Assembly (NCBI RefSeq): GCF_025398275.1
Contig: NZ_JAODOR010000003.1
Location: forward strand, 124,001-188,000
Direction of reading: 5' to 3'
Origin: Microbacterium memoriense
GTDB lineage: Bacteria > Actinomycetota > Actinomycetes > Actinomycetales > Microbacteriaceae
DNA length: 64,000 nt
Within the stretch, counting starts at the first letter, position 1; each line of letters begins with the position of its first letter. The position numbers were made by a program, and so were the translations under genes. Of the stretch, positions 9,196 through 16,905 are shown in pieces. The notes below the pieces were generated by a model, which worked only from the letters and a program-made list of their open reading frames with translations, was not told the origin of the DNA and ran no database searches.

Positions 9196-9395
9196 GCGGG
9201 AGCCTCGACGTCGAAGGCGAGGACCTCGACGGGGAAGTCGCGCGCGGCGAGGTAGTCCCGCAGATAGTCGACGTGCTCCGCGCACGCGGCCCAGATCTTT
9301 CTCCGGTCGGCGGCATGGATGCGGGGGTTGCGCCACACCACCTGCCACTCGGCTCCCGCGCGACACCCGGCCCGCGAGCAGACCCGATCGCTCAC
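9192..9395 (-). CDS. Small Cys-containing protein (67 aa)
   Basis: This small soluble protein, placed between DUF3099 and SURF1 with 4-nt overlaps on both sides, is surely translated as part of that operon. Its first residues hold two Cys spaced C-x4-C, with a third Cys near residue 38 (AACAEH). The pattern C-x4-C...C-x2-H suggests a small metal-binding knuckle, but this is inference. I do not recognise a named family. Its coupling with a cytochrome oxidase assembly gene hints at an accessory role there. Confidence 0.75.
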   Translation of the reverse strand: MSDRVCSRAGCRAGAEWQVVWRNPRIHAADRRKIWAACAEHVDYLRDYLAARDFPVEVLAFDVEAPA

Positions 9396-9772
9396 GACGT
9401 CTCCTCGGGTGACTCGGCCGGGTGCTCGGGAGCAACGGCCTTCGTCTCCTGCAGCCGGATGACGCCCGTGGAGTCGGCGGGAGAGAGCAAATCGGTCGGC
9501 GTCACCGGAAGGGCGCGTTCGGGGGCGACAGCACGACTGTCGGTACTCGACGCGGCGACGTTGGCGATCACGACAGCGAAGTACGGCAGGAAGATCGCGC
9601 CTACGGCGAGGACCCAGGTGTACCAGCCGTACGGCGTGATGACGACCATCAGCACGAAGCAGATGACGCGGATGCTCATCATGATGAAGTACTTCCGCAT
9701 GCGCGTCTGCGCTTCGTCGCGCGGTGCGCGCGGGAGCGAGGTCGCCGATTGCGGGGTCACGGGAGTCTTCAC
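9392..9772 (-). CDS. DUF3099 domain-containing membrane protein
   Basis: This 126-residue protein has two close hydrophobic helices (about residues 30-48 and 52-72) joined by the short PYGWYT turn, the pattern of DUF3099, a small actinobacterial membrane family without known function. The C-terminal third is Pro/Glu/Ser-rich and probably disordered. Its ATG-TGA overlap with the next gene (9392-9395) makes it the first gene of a three-gene unit with the Cys protein and SURF1. Confidence 0.88.
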   Translation of the reverse strand: MKTPVTPQSATSLPRAPRDEAQTRMRKYFIMMSIRVICFVLMVVITPYGWYTWVLAVGAIFLPYFAVVIANVAASSTDSRAVAPERALPVTPTDLLSPADSTGVIRLQETKAVAPEHPAESPEETS

Positions 9773-9826
9773 GGTCTTCCCAGGGTACGCCTGCCCCGGG
9801 GCACGCGGATCGTCCTGACTGTGCGA

Positions 9827-10300
9827 TCAGGCGTAGCTCCCGCTGGAGGCGCCGAGGCCGATCACGAGGAAGAAGAAAACCGCGATGAGCACGATGATCC
9901 CGAACCCGATCCAGCCGACGATGACACCGGCCAGGGCCATGCCGCGGCCCTTCTCGCCGGAGGTCTTCAGCTGATTCAGCGAGATGTGACCCATGATCGC
10001 CCCGGCGAGTGACCCGATGAAGGGGAGCACCCAGATGAAGCCGAGAATCGACGCGATCATCGAGATGATCGAAAGCACGTTGGTCTTCTGCGCGGGAGCG
10101 TAGCCGCCGTAGCCGTACGGTGCGGCTCCGTACGTCGGCGCCGCCCCTGGGTACTGCTGGACGGGCTGCTGGCCTGGGAAGGCGGGAGGCTGCACGGGGT
10201 AGGCCGGCGGCTGGTATGTGGGTGCGGTCGCGTAGGGAGGGGCGACGGGCGGAGTCGGCGGTCCGGCGATGGGCGGCTGCGGGGGCGTGGGATCGCTCAC
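9827..10300 (-). CDS. Pro/Tyr-rich DUF4190-type membrane protein
   Basis: This 157-residue protein has a disordered N-terminal half (residues 1-85) made of Pro, Gln, Tyr and Ala. The C-terminal half has two hydrophobic helices around a GAIMGHISLNQLKTSGEKGRG loop, the DUF4190 signature. Such proteins are common in actinobacterial membranes; function unknown. I chose the GTG at 10300 because a GAGAAGGAG Shine-Dalgarno lies just before it. A TAGGCT -10 is visible on the minus strand near 10330-10335, giving a leader of about 25 nt. Confidence 0.88.
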   Translation of the reverse strand: MSDPTPPQPPIAGPPTPPVAPPYATAPTYQPPAYPVQPPAFPGQQPVQQYPGAAPTYGAAPYGYGGYAPAQKTNVLSIISMIASILGFIWVLPFIGSLAGAIMGHISLNQLKTSGEKGRGMALAGVIVGWIGFGIIVLIAVFFFLVIGLGASSGSYA

Positions 10301-10400
10301 GGGATTCTCCTTCTCGAGGGGCGTCCCCAGCCTATCCGGGTGTCCAACACGCCTGCGGACTAGGCTGGTGCGGATCCACTCACGCCTACCCGGGAGCATC

Positions 10401-11111
10401 ATGTCCACCGATCGAGTCGTCCTCGTCACCGGCGGAAACCGCGGCATCGGCCGCGCAATCGCCGAGCGCTTCGTCGCCGCCGGCTATCGCACCGCCGTCA
10501 CCGCGCGCTCCGGAGAGGGCCCGGAAGGCACCCTGACGGTGCGTGCCGATGTGACCGACGCAGCCTCACTGGATGCGGCCTTCACCGAGGTGGAGAAGAC
10601 TCTCGGACCGGTGGAGATCGTCGTCGCGAACGCGGGGATCACGAAGGACACCCTGCTACTGCGCATGACCGAGGACGACTTCGATTCGGTCGTCGCGACG
10701 AACCTCGGCGGCACATTCCGCGTGGTCAAGCGGGCGTCGAAAGGGATGCTGCGAGCCAAATGGGGGCGCGTCATTTTGATCTCGAGCGTCGTGGGCCTCT
10801 ACGGCTCGGCGGGGCAGATCAACTACTCGGCGTCGAAGTCCGCCCTCGTCGGCTTCGCACGCTCCCTGACGCGCGAGCTCGGTGGGCGCAACATCACCGC
10901 CAACGTCGTGGCGCCCGGCTTCATCGAAACCGACATGACCGCAGAGCTTCCGGAAGACACCCAGGCGGAGTACAAGCGCAACATTCCGGCCGGACGATTC
11001 GCGACCGCCGACGAAGTCGCCGGAGTCGTGACATGGCTGGCATCCGATGATGCCGCCTACATTTCGGGAGCCGTCATCCCGGTCGACGGTGGGCTCGGGA
11101 TGGGGCACTGA
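10401..11111 (+). CDS. fabG: 3-oxoacyl-ACP reductase
   Basis: This 236-residue short-chain dehydrogenase reduces 3-oxoacyl-ACP with NADPH in type II fatty acid synthesis. The cofactor motif TGGNRGIG is at residues 11-18 and NAG is in the core. The catalytic Ser is in ISSVVGLYGS and Tyr/Lys in YSASK. The ending GLGMGH is very close to mycobacterial FabG1/MabA, the nearest model I recognise. The ATG at 10401 is preceded by CGGGAG. A TAGGCT -10 lies about 35 nt upstream. No enoyl reductase gene follows, unlike the mabA-inhA pair of mycobacteria. Confidence 0.93.
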   Translation: MSTDRVVLVTGGNRGIGRAIAERFVAAGYRTAVTARSGEGPEGTLTVRADVTDAASLDAAFTEVEKTLGPVEIVVANAGITKDTLLLRMTEDDFDSVVATNLGGTFRVVKRASKGMLRAKWGRVILISSVVGLYGSAGQINYSASKSALVGFARSLTRELGGRNITANVVAPGFIETDMTAELPEDTQAEYKRNIPAGRFATADEVAGVVTWLASDDAAYISGAVIPVDGGLGMGH

Positions 11112-11112
11112 T

Positions 11113-11811
11113 TCAGGGACGTCGGATGGCCGCCACGATCGCGGCGGCCAGGCGCGCGGGTTGCGAGAACTGCGGCCAGTGTCCGGAGTCGAGCTTCACG
11201 ATCTCGGTGCTCTCGATCGCGGTGAACTCGGTCGCGGAGCGTTCCCATTGCGCGAGGGAGCCGCGAAAGGCGTCGTCCTCGAGCTGTCCCGAGAGAACCG
11301 TGACCGGGACCCGGTAGCGTCGCTCATCGCGTAGCGCGATGGGGTCGGTCGGCACTCGCGCCGGCACACTCCGAGTGCGCGGGGCGGTCGCCGCTCGGGT
11401 CGCCGCATCGAGATCGGCGACCTCCTCGTCGTCGAAGAAGTCCCACCCCGGGAAGGGGATCACGCCGTCGACCTTCTCGAACTCGGAGATGATTCCGCCG
11501 TCGGCGGGGACCGCGGTATCGACCAGGATGACGCGCGCGACGCGATCGGGGCGCGCATCGGCCGCACCCCACGCGACATTCCCGCCGCCGCTGTGCCCCA
11601 CGACCACGACGGGCCCTTCGGCCGTGTCGATCGCGGTCACGGCAGCGGTCACCCAGTCGGCGATGCCGATGCCGGAGCTCTCCGAGGCGGGCGTACCGAG
11701 ACCGGGCATGGTCAGCGGTCGCGGGTTCAGCCCCACGTCCCGAAGCGCGGGCATCACCTCTCCCCACGAAGCGGCATCGAGCCAGAGACCGGGGATCAGG
11801 ATGACGTCCAT
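11113..11811 (-). CDS. Alpha/beta hydrolase
   Basis: This 232-residue cytoplasmic alpha/beta-fold hydrolase has its nucleophile elbow at GHSGG (Ser), the oxyanion segment IPGLWLDA near the N-terminus, and a C-terminal SGHWPQ His. The acid is probably an Asp/Glu in SGQLEDD. The likely reaction is hydrolysis of a small ester, epoxide or lactone; the substrate is not predictable. A TAGTCT -10 (11818-11823) ends 6 nt before the ATG, so the mRNA is probably leaderless. It converges on fabG with a 1-nt gap and is not in an operon. Confidence 0.88.
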   Translation of the reverse strand: MDVILIPGLWLDAASWGEVMPALRDVGLNPRPLTMPGLGTPASESSGIGIADWVTAAVTAIDTAEGPVVVVGHSGGGNVAWGAADARPDRVARVILVDTAVPADGGIISEFEKVDGVIPFPGWDFFDDEEVADLDAATRAATAPRTRSVPARVPTDPIALRDERRYRVPVTVLSGQLEDDAFRGSLAQWERSATEFTAIESTEIVKLDSGHWPQFSQPARLAAAIVAAIRRP

Positions 11812-11817
11812 GCGGCG

Positions 11818-11823
11818 AGACTA
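11818..11823 (-). promoter_or_regulatory. -10 element of leaderless hydrolase gene
   Basis: TAGTCT on the minus strand, 6 nt before the ATG at 11811. Transcription would start at the start codon. No clear -35 is seen. Confidence 0.65.
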
Positions 11824-11843
11824 CGCGCCGCCGTCCCGCGCCG

Positions 11844-12479
11844 TCAGGGGAGGAGCGGGATGACGTCGCGCAAGTCGACCGGACCGATGACGAGGTCGGC
11901 CCGAGCGCGCACGGCGGGCTTCGCGTTGAACGCGAGGCCGAGACCGGCGGCATCCATCATCGCGAGATCATTCGCTCCGTCGCCGATCGCGATCGTGTGG
12001 GCGAGGGGCACGCCGTGGGATGCGGCCCATTCCCGCAGCGCAGCCGCTTTCGCCGCAGCATCCACGATGTCACCGTCGACCGTGCCGGCGAGGGCATCGC
12101 CAGCGACGGTGAGACGGTTGGCCCGCCAGACGTCGACACCGAGATCCGGAGCCACCCTGTCGAGGATCTCGTGGAAACCGCCCGAGACCACGCCCGCGAT
12201 CCCGCCTCGACGGTGGATCTCGGCGATCAGTTCGCGCACTCCGGGGGTCGGCTCGATGCGCGAGAGCACACGAGCGAACGCCGACACCGGCACGCCGCGC
12301 AGTGCCTCGACACGCGAGCGCAGACTCGTCGCGAAGTCCACGTCGCCGCGCATCGCCGCCTCGGTGGCCGCTGCCACTTCTGCGCCGCGACCTGCTTCAT
12401 CGGCGATCAGCTCGATGACCTCGTTGCGGATGAGGGTGGAGTCGGCGTCGAATACGACAAGGAACCGGGCATCAGGCAC
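11844..12479 (-). CDS. serB: Phosphoserine phosphatase
   Basis: This 211-residue HAD-superfamily enzyme carries out the last step of serine synthesis, hydrolysing O-phosphoserine. Motif I is FDADSTL (nucleophile and acid Asp, residues about 10-14), motif II is VVSGG, and motif III is GDGANDLAM with the Mg-binding Asp. EVIELIADEAGRG after motif I is the usual SerB substrate-cap segment. It lacks the N-terminal ACT-like extension of longer SerB proteins, so it is the short form. It starts with GTG; TACGGT lies 6 nt before it, so it is probably leaderless. Confidence 0.93.
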   Translation of the reverse strand: MPDARFLVVFDADSTLIRNEVIELIADEAGRGAEVAAATEAAMRGDVDFATSLRSRVEALRGVPVSAFARVLSRIEPTPGVRELIAEIHRRGGIAGVVSGGFHEILDRVAPDLGVDVWRANRLTVAGDALAGTVDGDIVDAAAKAAALREWAASHGVPLAHTIAIGDGANDLAMMDAAGLGLAFNAKPAVRARADLVIGPVDLRDVIPLLP

Positions 12480-12485
12480 CCGTCC

Positions 12486-12491
12486 ACCGTA
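12486..12491 (-). promoter_or_regulatory. -10 element of leaderless serB
   Basis: TACGGT on the minus strand, 6 nt before the GTG start at 12479; fits the TANNNT rule seen at several other genes of this window. Confidence 0.6.
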
Positions 12492-12503
12492 CCGGCCGGT
12501 GGA

Positions 12504-13748
12504 TCAGCCCGTGACGTGGACGTTCTTGCCGACGACCGTGATTCCCGAATCGGTCACGGTGAAGCCACGCGCGAGGTCGCGTTCGCGATCGACGCCGACC
12601 GTCGCTCCCGGATCGAGCACGACGTTCTTGTCGAGGATCGCCCGGTGCACACGGGCGCCCGGCCCGACGCTCACGTGATCGAAGAGGACGGAGTCGGTGA
12701 TCGTCGATCCACCGCCGGCCAGAGTCCACGGGCCGACGACGCTGCGTTCCAGATGGGTACCGGACAGCACCGACCCGAGCGAGACGATCGAATCGATCGC
12801 ATTGCCCATGCGGCCCACGCCGTCGCGGACGAACTTCGCCGGCGGCGAGTTCACCGCTTGCGAATGGATCGGCCAGTCCATGTTGTACAGGTTGAAGACC
12901 GGCAACGTCGAAATCAGATCCATGTGGGCGTCGAAGAACGAATCGAGCGTCCCCACGTCCCGCCAGTAGTCCCTGTCGCGACCCGTGGATCCCGGCACAT
13001 CGTTGCGCTTGAAGTCGTAGACGGCCGCTTCCCCCCGTGAGACGAAGTACGGGATGATGTCGCCGCCCATGTCGTGGTCGGAGCCGGGGAGTTCTCCGTC
13101 CGCCTCGACGGCGGCGATCAGGGCGTCGGTGTCGAAAATGTAGTTCCCCATCGACGCGAGCACCTCATGCGGAGCATCGGAGAGACCCGTCGGGTTCTGC
13201 GGCTTCTCGAGGAAGTCGCGGATCGTGACGTTGTCGGCGGGGTCGAGGTCGATCACGCCGAACTGGTTCGCCAGTTCGATCGGCTGACGGATGCCGGCAA
13301 CCGTCGCCTTCGCGCCCGAGGCGATGTGGGCCTCCAGCATCTGCTCGAAGTCCATGCGGTAGACGTGATCGGCGCCGATCACCATGACGATGTCCGGCTT
13401 CTCATCGTGGATCAGGTTGAGCGACTGCAGGATCGCGTCGGCCGAACCCGAGAACCATCGTTTGCCGAGACGCTGCTGGGCCGGGACCGAGGTGACGTAG
13501 GAGTTCAGCAGAGCTGACATCCGCCAGGTCTGCGAGACGTGGCGGTCGAGGCTGTGCGACTTGTACTGCGTCAAGACCACGATCTGGCGAAGACCCGAAT
13601 TGATGAGGTTCGAGATCGCGAAATCGATCAGCCGGTATTGACCGGCGAACGGAACCGCTGGTTTGGCCCGATCGACGGTGAGGGGCATGAGTCGTTTACC
13701 CTCGCCGCCGGCGAGGATGATTCCGAATACCTTCGGCGCTGCTGGCAT
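12504..13748 (-). CDS. glgC: Glucose-1-phosphate adenylyltransferase
   Basis: This 414-residue enzyme makes ADP-glucose from ATP and glucose-1-phosphate, the committed step of glycogen (and maltose-1-phosphate) synthesis. Near the N-terminus is the nucleotide-binding segment [29 protein letters not shown] and [15 protein letters not shown] are strongly conserved GlgC blocks. The sugar-phosphate site is FLEKP. The C-terminal part folds as a left-handed beta-helix with hexapeptide repeats. It is divergent from glgA with 47 nt between start codons, a shared control region. TAGTGT lies 6 nt before its ATG, so it is probably leaderless. Confidence 0.96.
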   Translation of the reverse strand: MPAAPKVFGIILAGGEGKRLMPLTVDRAKPAVPFAGQYRLIDFAISNLINSGLRQIVVLTQYKSHSLDRHVSQTWRMSALLNSYVTSVPAQQRLGKRWFSGSADAILQSLNLIHDEKPDIVMVIGADHVYRMDFEQMLEAHIASGAKATVAGIRQPIELANQFGVIDLDPADNVTIRDFLEKPQNPTGLSDAPHEVLASMGNYIFDTDALIAAVEADGELPGSDHDMGGDIIPYFVSRGEAAVYDFKRNDVPGSTGRDRDYWRDVGTLDSFFDAHMDLISTLPVFNLYNMDWPIHSQAVNSPPAKFVRDGVGRMGNAIDSIVSLGSVLSGTHLERSVVGPWTLAGGGSTITDSVLFDHVSVGPGARVHRAILDKNVVLDPGATVGVDRERDLARGFTVTDSGITVVGKNVHVTG

Positions 13749-13754
13749 GGCTCC

Positions 13755-13788
13755 ACACTATGCCCGAGATCGGCGTCTGTACTAGCGT
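13755..13788. promoter_or_regulatory. Divergent glgC/glgA promoters with leaderless geometry
   Basis: Minus strand: TAGTGT (13755-13760), 6 nt before the glgC ATG. Plus strand: TAGCGT (13783-13788), 7 nt before the glgA ATG. The two -10 elements are only 22 nt apart, so the -35 region of glgA falls on the -10 of glgC. Polymerase binding in one direction should exclude the other. Confidence 0.65.
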
Positions 13789-13795
13789 TCACGAC

Positions 13796-14983
13796 ATGCG
13801 CGTTGACATCGTCACGAAGGAATATCCGCCGGAGATCTACGGCGGTGCGGGAGTACACGTCACCGAGTTGGTCACCGCCCTCCGGCGGAGCATCGAGGTG
13901 CAGGTGCGGGCGTTCGGAGCGGAGCGCGACGCGGTCGACACGACCTCGTACGAGGTGCCCGCGGAGCTGGCTACCGCCAACGGCGCGGTCCAGACTCTCG
14001 GCGTCGACCTCGAGATCGTGGGCGACGTCGCGGGCGCCGACGTCGTGCACTCGCACACCTGGTACGCCAACTTCGCAGGTCACCTCGCGTCGCTGCTGCA
14101 TGGCATCCCGCACATCGTCACGGCGCATTCGCTCGAGCCGTTGCGCCCGTGGAAGGCCGAACAGCTCGGCGGTGGCTATGCCGTCTCGAGCTACATCGAG
14201 AAGACCGCCTACGAGAGTGCGGCCGCGGTCGTTGCCGTGAGCGAGGGGATGCGGCGGGACATCCTCCGCAGCTACCCGGCTCTGGATCCCGACAAGGTGC
14301 GGGTGATCTACAACGGCATCGATGTCGAGTCGTGGCGTCCGCAGGAGGATGCCGCGCTGCTCGAGCGCTACGGGATCGACCCGACGAGGCCCTCGGTCGT
14401 CTTCGTCGGGCGCATCACGCGACAGAAGGGCTTGCCCTATTTCTTGCGGGCTGCCGCCCTGCTGCCGCCCGAGGTGCAGGTCGTGCTCTGCGCCGGAGCG
14501 CCGGACACTCCGCAGATCATGGCGGATGTCGAAGACCTCGTGCGCGAGCTCCAGACGCGCCGCGACGGCGTCGTCTGGATCGACGAATTCCTCCAGCGCG
14601 ATCAGTTGTGTGCGCTTCTGACCACCGCCACGACATTCGTCTGTCCTTCGGTGTACGAACCACTCGGCATCGTGAACCTCGAGGCGATGGCATGCGGCGC
14701 TGCGGTCGTCGGCACCGCCACGGGTGGCATTCCCGAAGTCGTCGTCGACGGCGTCACCGGTCGACTCGTCCCGATCGAACAGGCGCAGGACGGCACCGGC
14801 ACGCCCCTCGATCCGGAAAAGTTCGTCGCGGATCTCGCGGCCGTCCTCACCGAGGTCGTGTCCGATCCCGAGCGTGCACGCGCGTATGGCGAGGCCGGAC
14901 GCGTCCGTGCGGCCGAAGAGTTCAGCTGGCAGGCGATCGCCGACGCCACCGAGGCGCTTTACCGCGAGGTGACCGGGAACTGA
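13796..14983 (+). CDS. glgA: Glycogen synthase / maltose-1-phosphate synthase (GT4)
   Basis: This GT4-family glycosyltransferase of about 395 residues uses ADP-glucose. The actinobacterial GlgA/GlgM group, characterised in mycobacteria, mainly makes alpha-maltose-1-phosphate for the GlgE route; which activity dominates here is inference. Visible marks are EYPPEIYGGAGVHV at the N-terminus, GRITRQKG in the donor domain, and EPLGIVNLE, the E-x7-E motif of retaining GT-B enzymes. The ATG at 13796 is chosen because TAGCGT lies 7 nt upstream and the protein then begins directly with its first beta-strand; an earlier in-frame ATG at 13760 lies upstream of that -10. Confidence 0.93.
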   Translation: MRVDIVTKEYPPEIYGGAGVHVTELVTALRRSIEVQVRAFGAERDAVDTTSYEVPAELATANGAVQTLGVDLEIVGDVAGADVVHSHTWYANFAGHLASLLHGIPHIVTAHSLEPLRPWKAEQLGGGYAVSSYIEKTAYESAAAVVAVSEGMRRDILRSYPALDPDKVRVIYNGIDVESWRPQEDAALLERYGIDPTRPSVVFVGRITRQKGLPYFLRAAALLPPEVQVVLCAGAPDTPQIMADVEDLVRELQTRRDGVVWIDEFLQRDQLCALLTTATTFVCPSVYEPLGIVNLEAMACGAAVVGTATGGIPEVVVDGVTGRLVPIEQAQDGTGTPLDPEKFVADLAAVLTEVVSDPERARAYGEAGRVRAAEEFSWQAIADATEALYREVTGN

Positions 14984-14996
14984 AGCGGGCGCCCGT

Positions 14997-15002
14997 TAGG
15001 CT
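14997..15002 (+). promoter_or_regulatory. -10 element of leaderless ABC ATPase gene
   Basis: TAGGCT, 6 nt before the ATG at 15009; the mRNA would begin at or next to the start codon. Confidence 0.65.
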
Positions 15003-15008
15003 GGTCGC

Positions 15009-15800
15009 ATGCCGCAGGTCCTCGAATTCGCCGATGTCGTCGTCCGCCGCAACTCCCGCAACATCGTCGATCATGTGGACTGGACTGTCACCGACGATCA
15101 GCGGTGGGTGATCCTCGGCCCGAACGGTGCGGGGAAGACGACGATTCTGCAGCTCGCTGCAACGCTCCTGCATCCCACCGCAGGTTCGGTGACGATCCTG
15201 GACGAGACGCTGGGCCGCACCGACGTCTTCGAGCTTCGTCCGCGCATCGGTTTCGCCTCTTCGGCGATGGCACGCCGCATACCCGCTGACGAGACGGTGT
15301 TGGACGTCGTGCTCACCGCCGCGTTCTCGGTTCTCGGTCGATGGAATGAAGAGTACGAGGGCATCGACGAGAAGCGCGCCCGCCGCGTTCTGGCCGAGTG
15401 GAAGCTCGAACACCTCGCCGAGCGGACGTTCGGCACGCTGTCGGACGGCGAGAAGAAGCGTGTGCAGATCGCTCGGGCCGTCATGACCGACCCCGAGATG
15501 CTGCTGCTCGACGAGCCCACGGCGAGCCTCGACCTCGGCGCCCGCGAAGAGCTGCTGGGCCTGCTCGGCGGCTACGCACAGGAGCCCACGACGCCGGCCA
15601 TGATCATGGTCACCCATCACGTCGAAGAGATCCCGGTCGGCTTTACGCACGTGTTGCTCCTGCGCGACGGTGAGATCGTCGCCCAAGGCCCGCTGGCCGA
15701 CGCGCTGACGGCGGAGAATCTGTCGGCGACGTTCGGCACGGACATCGTCCTGAACGAGGATGCCGGCCGGTACGCCGCGCGCGCACAGGCAGGTTCGTGA
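15009..15800 (+). CDS. Stand-alone ABC ATPase (YlmA/ModF-like)
   Basis: This single-domain ABC ATPase of 263 residues has no adjacent permease gene. Walker A is GPNGAGKTT. The signature is LSDGEKKR rather than LSGGQ, which is typical of the YlmA/ModF-like group. Walker B is LLLDEPTASLD and the H-switch is MVTHHVEEIP. The catalytic residues are intact. A partner permease must be elsewhere, or the protein has a non-transport role as suspected for this subgroup. It follows glgA after 25 nt but has its own -10, so it need not be in the same transcript. Confidence 0.87.
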   Translation: MPQVLEFADVVVRRNSRNIVDHVDWTVTDDQRWVILGPNGAGKTTILQLAATLLHPTAGSVTILDETLGRTDVFELRPRIGFASSAMARRIPADETVLDVVLTAAFSVLGRWNEEYEGIDEKRARRVLAEWKLEHLAERTFGTLSDGEKKRVQIARAVMTDPEMLLLDEPTASLDLGAREELLGLLGGYAQEPTTPAMIMVTHHVEEIPVGFTHVLLLRDGEIVAQGPLADALTAENLSATFGTDIVLNEDAGRYAARAQAGS

Positions 15801-15925
15801 TCCAGGCCCGTTCCTGATCGGGTCTGCGGGCTGATAGAATCGTTCCTTGGTGTGCGCGCGTCCGCATGCGCACCGCAGACTTCCACCGCCGCTGGCAAAA
15901 TCCAGGGCACTTCGTGAGGAACCCA

Positions 15926-16183
15926 ATGAAGACTGACATCCACCCCACCTACAACGCTGTCGTGTTCCGCGACCTGGGTTCGGGCGAGACCTTCCTGACC
16001 CGTTCGACGGTGTCCAGCGACAAGACGATCGAGCTCGACGGTGTCACGTACCCCGTCATCGACGTCGAGATCTCCTCGGCATCGCACCCGTTCTACACAG
16101 GCAAGCAGCGCATCATGGACTCGGCCGGTCGCGTCGAGAAGTTCAACCAGCGCTTCAAGAACTTCGGTGGTTCGAGCAACTGA
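15926..16183 (+). CDS. rpmE2: 50S ribosomal protein L31 type B
   Basis: This 85-residue ribosomal protein starts with [10 protein letters not shown] and contains the family block [13 protein letters not shown]. It has no Cys, so it is the zinc-independent (type B, C-minus) form. In other bacteria this form replaces the zinc-binding L31 during zinc shortage, often under Zur control; no Zur box was recognised here. TAGAAT at 15835-15840 is a good -10, giving a leader of about 80 nt, and GAGGA precedes the ATG. A strong terminator follows immediately. Confidence 0.96.
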   Translation: MKTDIHPTYNAVVFRDLGSGETFLTRSTVSSDKTIELDGVTYPVIDVEISSASHPFYTGKQRIMDSAGRVEKFNQRFKNFGGSSN

Positions 16184-16196
16184 GCTCGCCTCCACG

Positions 16197-16224
16197 CGAA
16201 AGCCCCGCTTCGGCGGGGCTTTCG
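16197..16224 (+). terminator. Terminator of rpmE2
   Basis: A perfect 12-bp stem closed by a TTCG tetraloop (16197-16208 with 16213-16224), followed by TTGTTC, 13 nt after the L31 stop. Confidence 0.9.
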
Positions 16225-16253
16225 TTGTTCCTGGGCGCGACGCCTGCGTTCAC

Positions 16254-16301
16254 GGGTCGGTTGGTGCCGCATCCAGCGGCGGATGCGGCACCAACCGACC
16301 C
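16254..16301. repeat. 21-bp perfect inverted repeat
   Basis: Two arms of 21 bases (16254-16274 and 16281-16301) are exact reverse complements around a 6-nt spacer. It lies between the L31 and S20 terminators and has no T-run on either side, so it is not an obvious intrinsic terminator. Could be a remnant of a palindromic interspersed element or an RNA-processing or protein-binding site. Confidence 0.8.
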
Positions 16302-16344
16302 CGCAACCTGTGGGGGAGCCGCGATGGGAGCCGCGCCAACGACG

Positions 16345-16371
16345 AAGGCCCGCCCCAACGGGACGGGCCTT
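16345..16371 (-). terminator. Terminator of rpsT
   Basis: A GC-rich hairpin with about eight perfect outer base pairs (AAGGCCCG with CGGGCCTT) plus inner pairs across one mismatch. It lies 17 nt beyond the S20 stop on the minus strand, with a weak TTCGTCGTT tail. Confidence 0.7.
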
Positions 16372-16387
16372 GCCAGAAAAGCTACGC

Positions 16388-16648
16388 TCAGAGCGCGGCA
16401 ACCTGCTTCGCGATGGAAGACTTGCGGTTCGCGGCCTGGTTCTCGTGAATGACACCCTTGCTCACGGCCTTGTCGAGCTTCTTGGTCGCGCGCGCCAGTG
16501 CCTTCTCGGCAGCGGCCTTGTCGCCACCGGCGATGGCCTCGCGCGTGCGACGCACCTCGGTGCGCAGTTCGCTCTTCACGGACTTGTTGCGCTCGCGCGC
16601 CTTCTCGTTGGTCTTGTTGCGCTTGATCTGCGACTTGATATTCGCCAC
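16388..16648 (-). CDS. rpsT: 30S ribosomal protein S20
   Basis: This 86-residue basic primary 16S rRNA-binding protein begins [22 protein letters not shown], the classical S20 start, and has the conserved [15 protein letters not shown] block near the end. Translation starts at GTG; non-ATG starts are common for rpsT and are linked to autoregulation in E. coli. A TAGACT -10 on the minus strand (16758-16763) implies a leader of about 100 nt. This leader includes a 13-nt palindrome (16730-16742) that could form an RNA hairpin. Confidence 0.97.
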   Translation of the reverse strand: MANIKSQIKRNKTNEKARERNKSVKSELRTEVRRTREAIAGGDKAAAEKALARATKKLDKAVSKGVIHENQAANRKSSIAKQVAAL

Positions 16649-16905
16649 GTCGACGTCTTTCGTTCGGAGTTACGGTTGGAAGAGTGTCGCAAGACGGTAG
16701 AGGGGCGCCTCGCGACTGTCGTGTGAGGTGTGGGACTCCCACGCAAGCCAATCACCGAGTCTATCAGGTCAGCGGCCGCTGCCATGCGGCATGATCATCC
16801 TCACCGGCTCCCGACCGGCGATCACGCTCGACGAAGGGCTGACGTGCCAGCTATTCTCCCCGTAGACCTCACTCACCTGCGTCCACCGTTTCGCGAGGCT
16901 CGCGC

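Noticed and set aside
9780-9830. Terminator between DUF4190 and DUF3099 genes
   Set aside because: Only short imperfect stems (for example around CCTGA...TCAGG) and no T-run are present.
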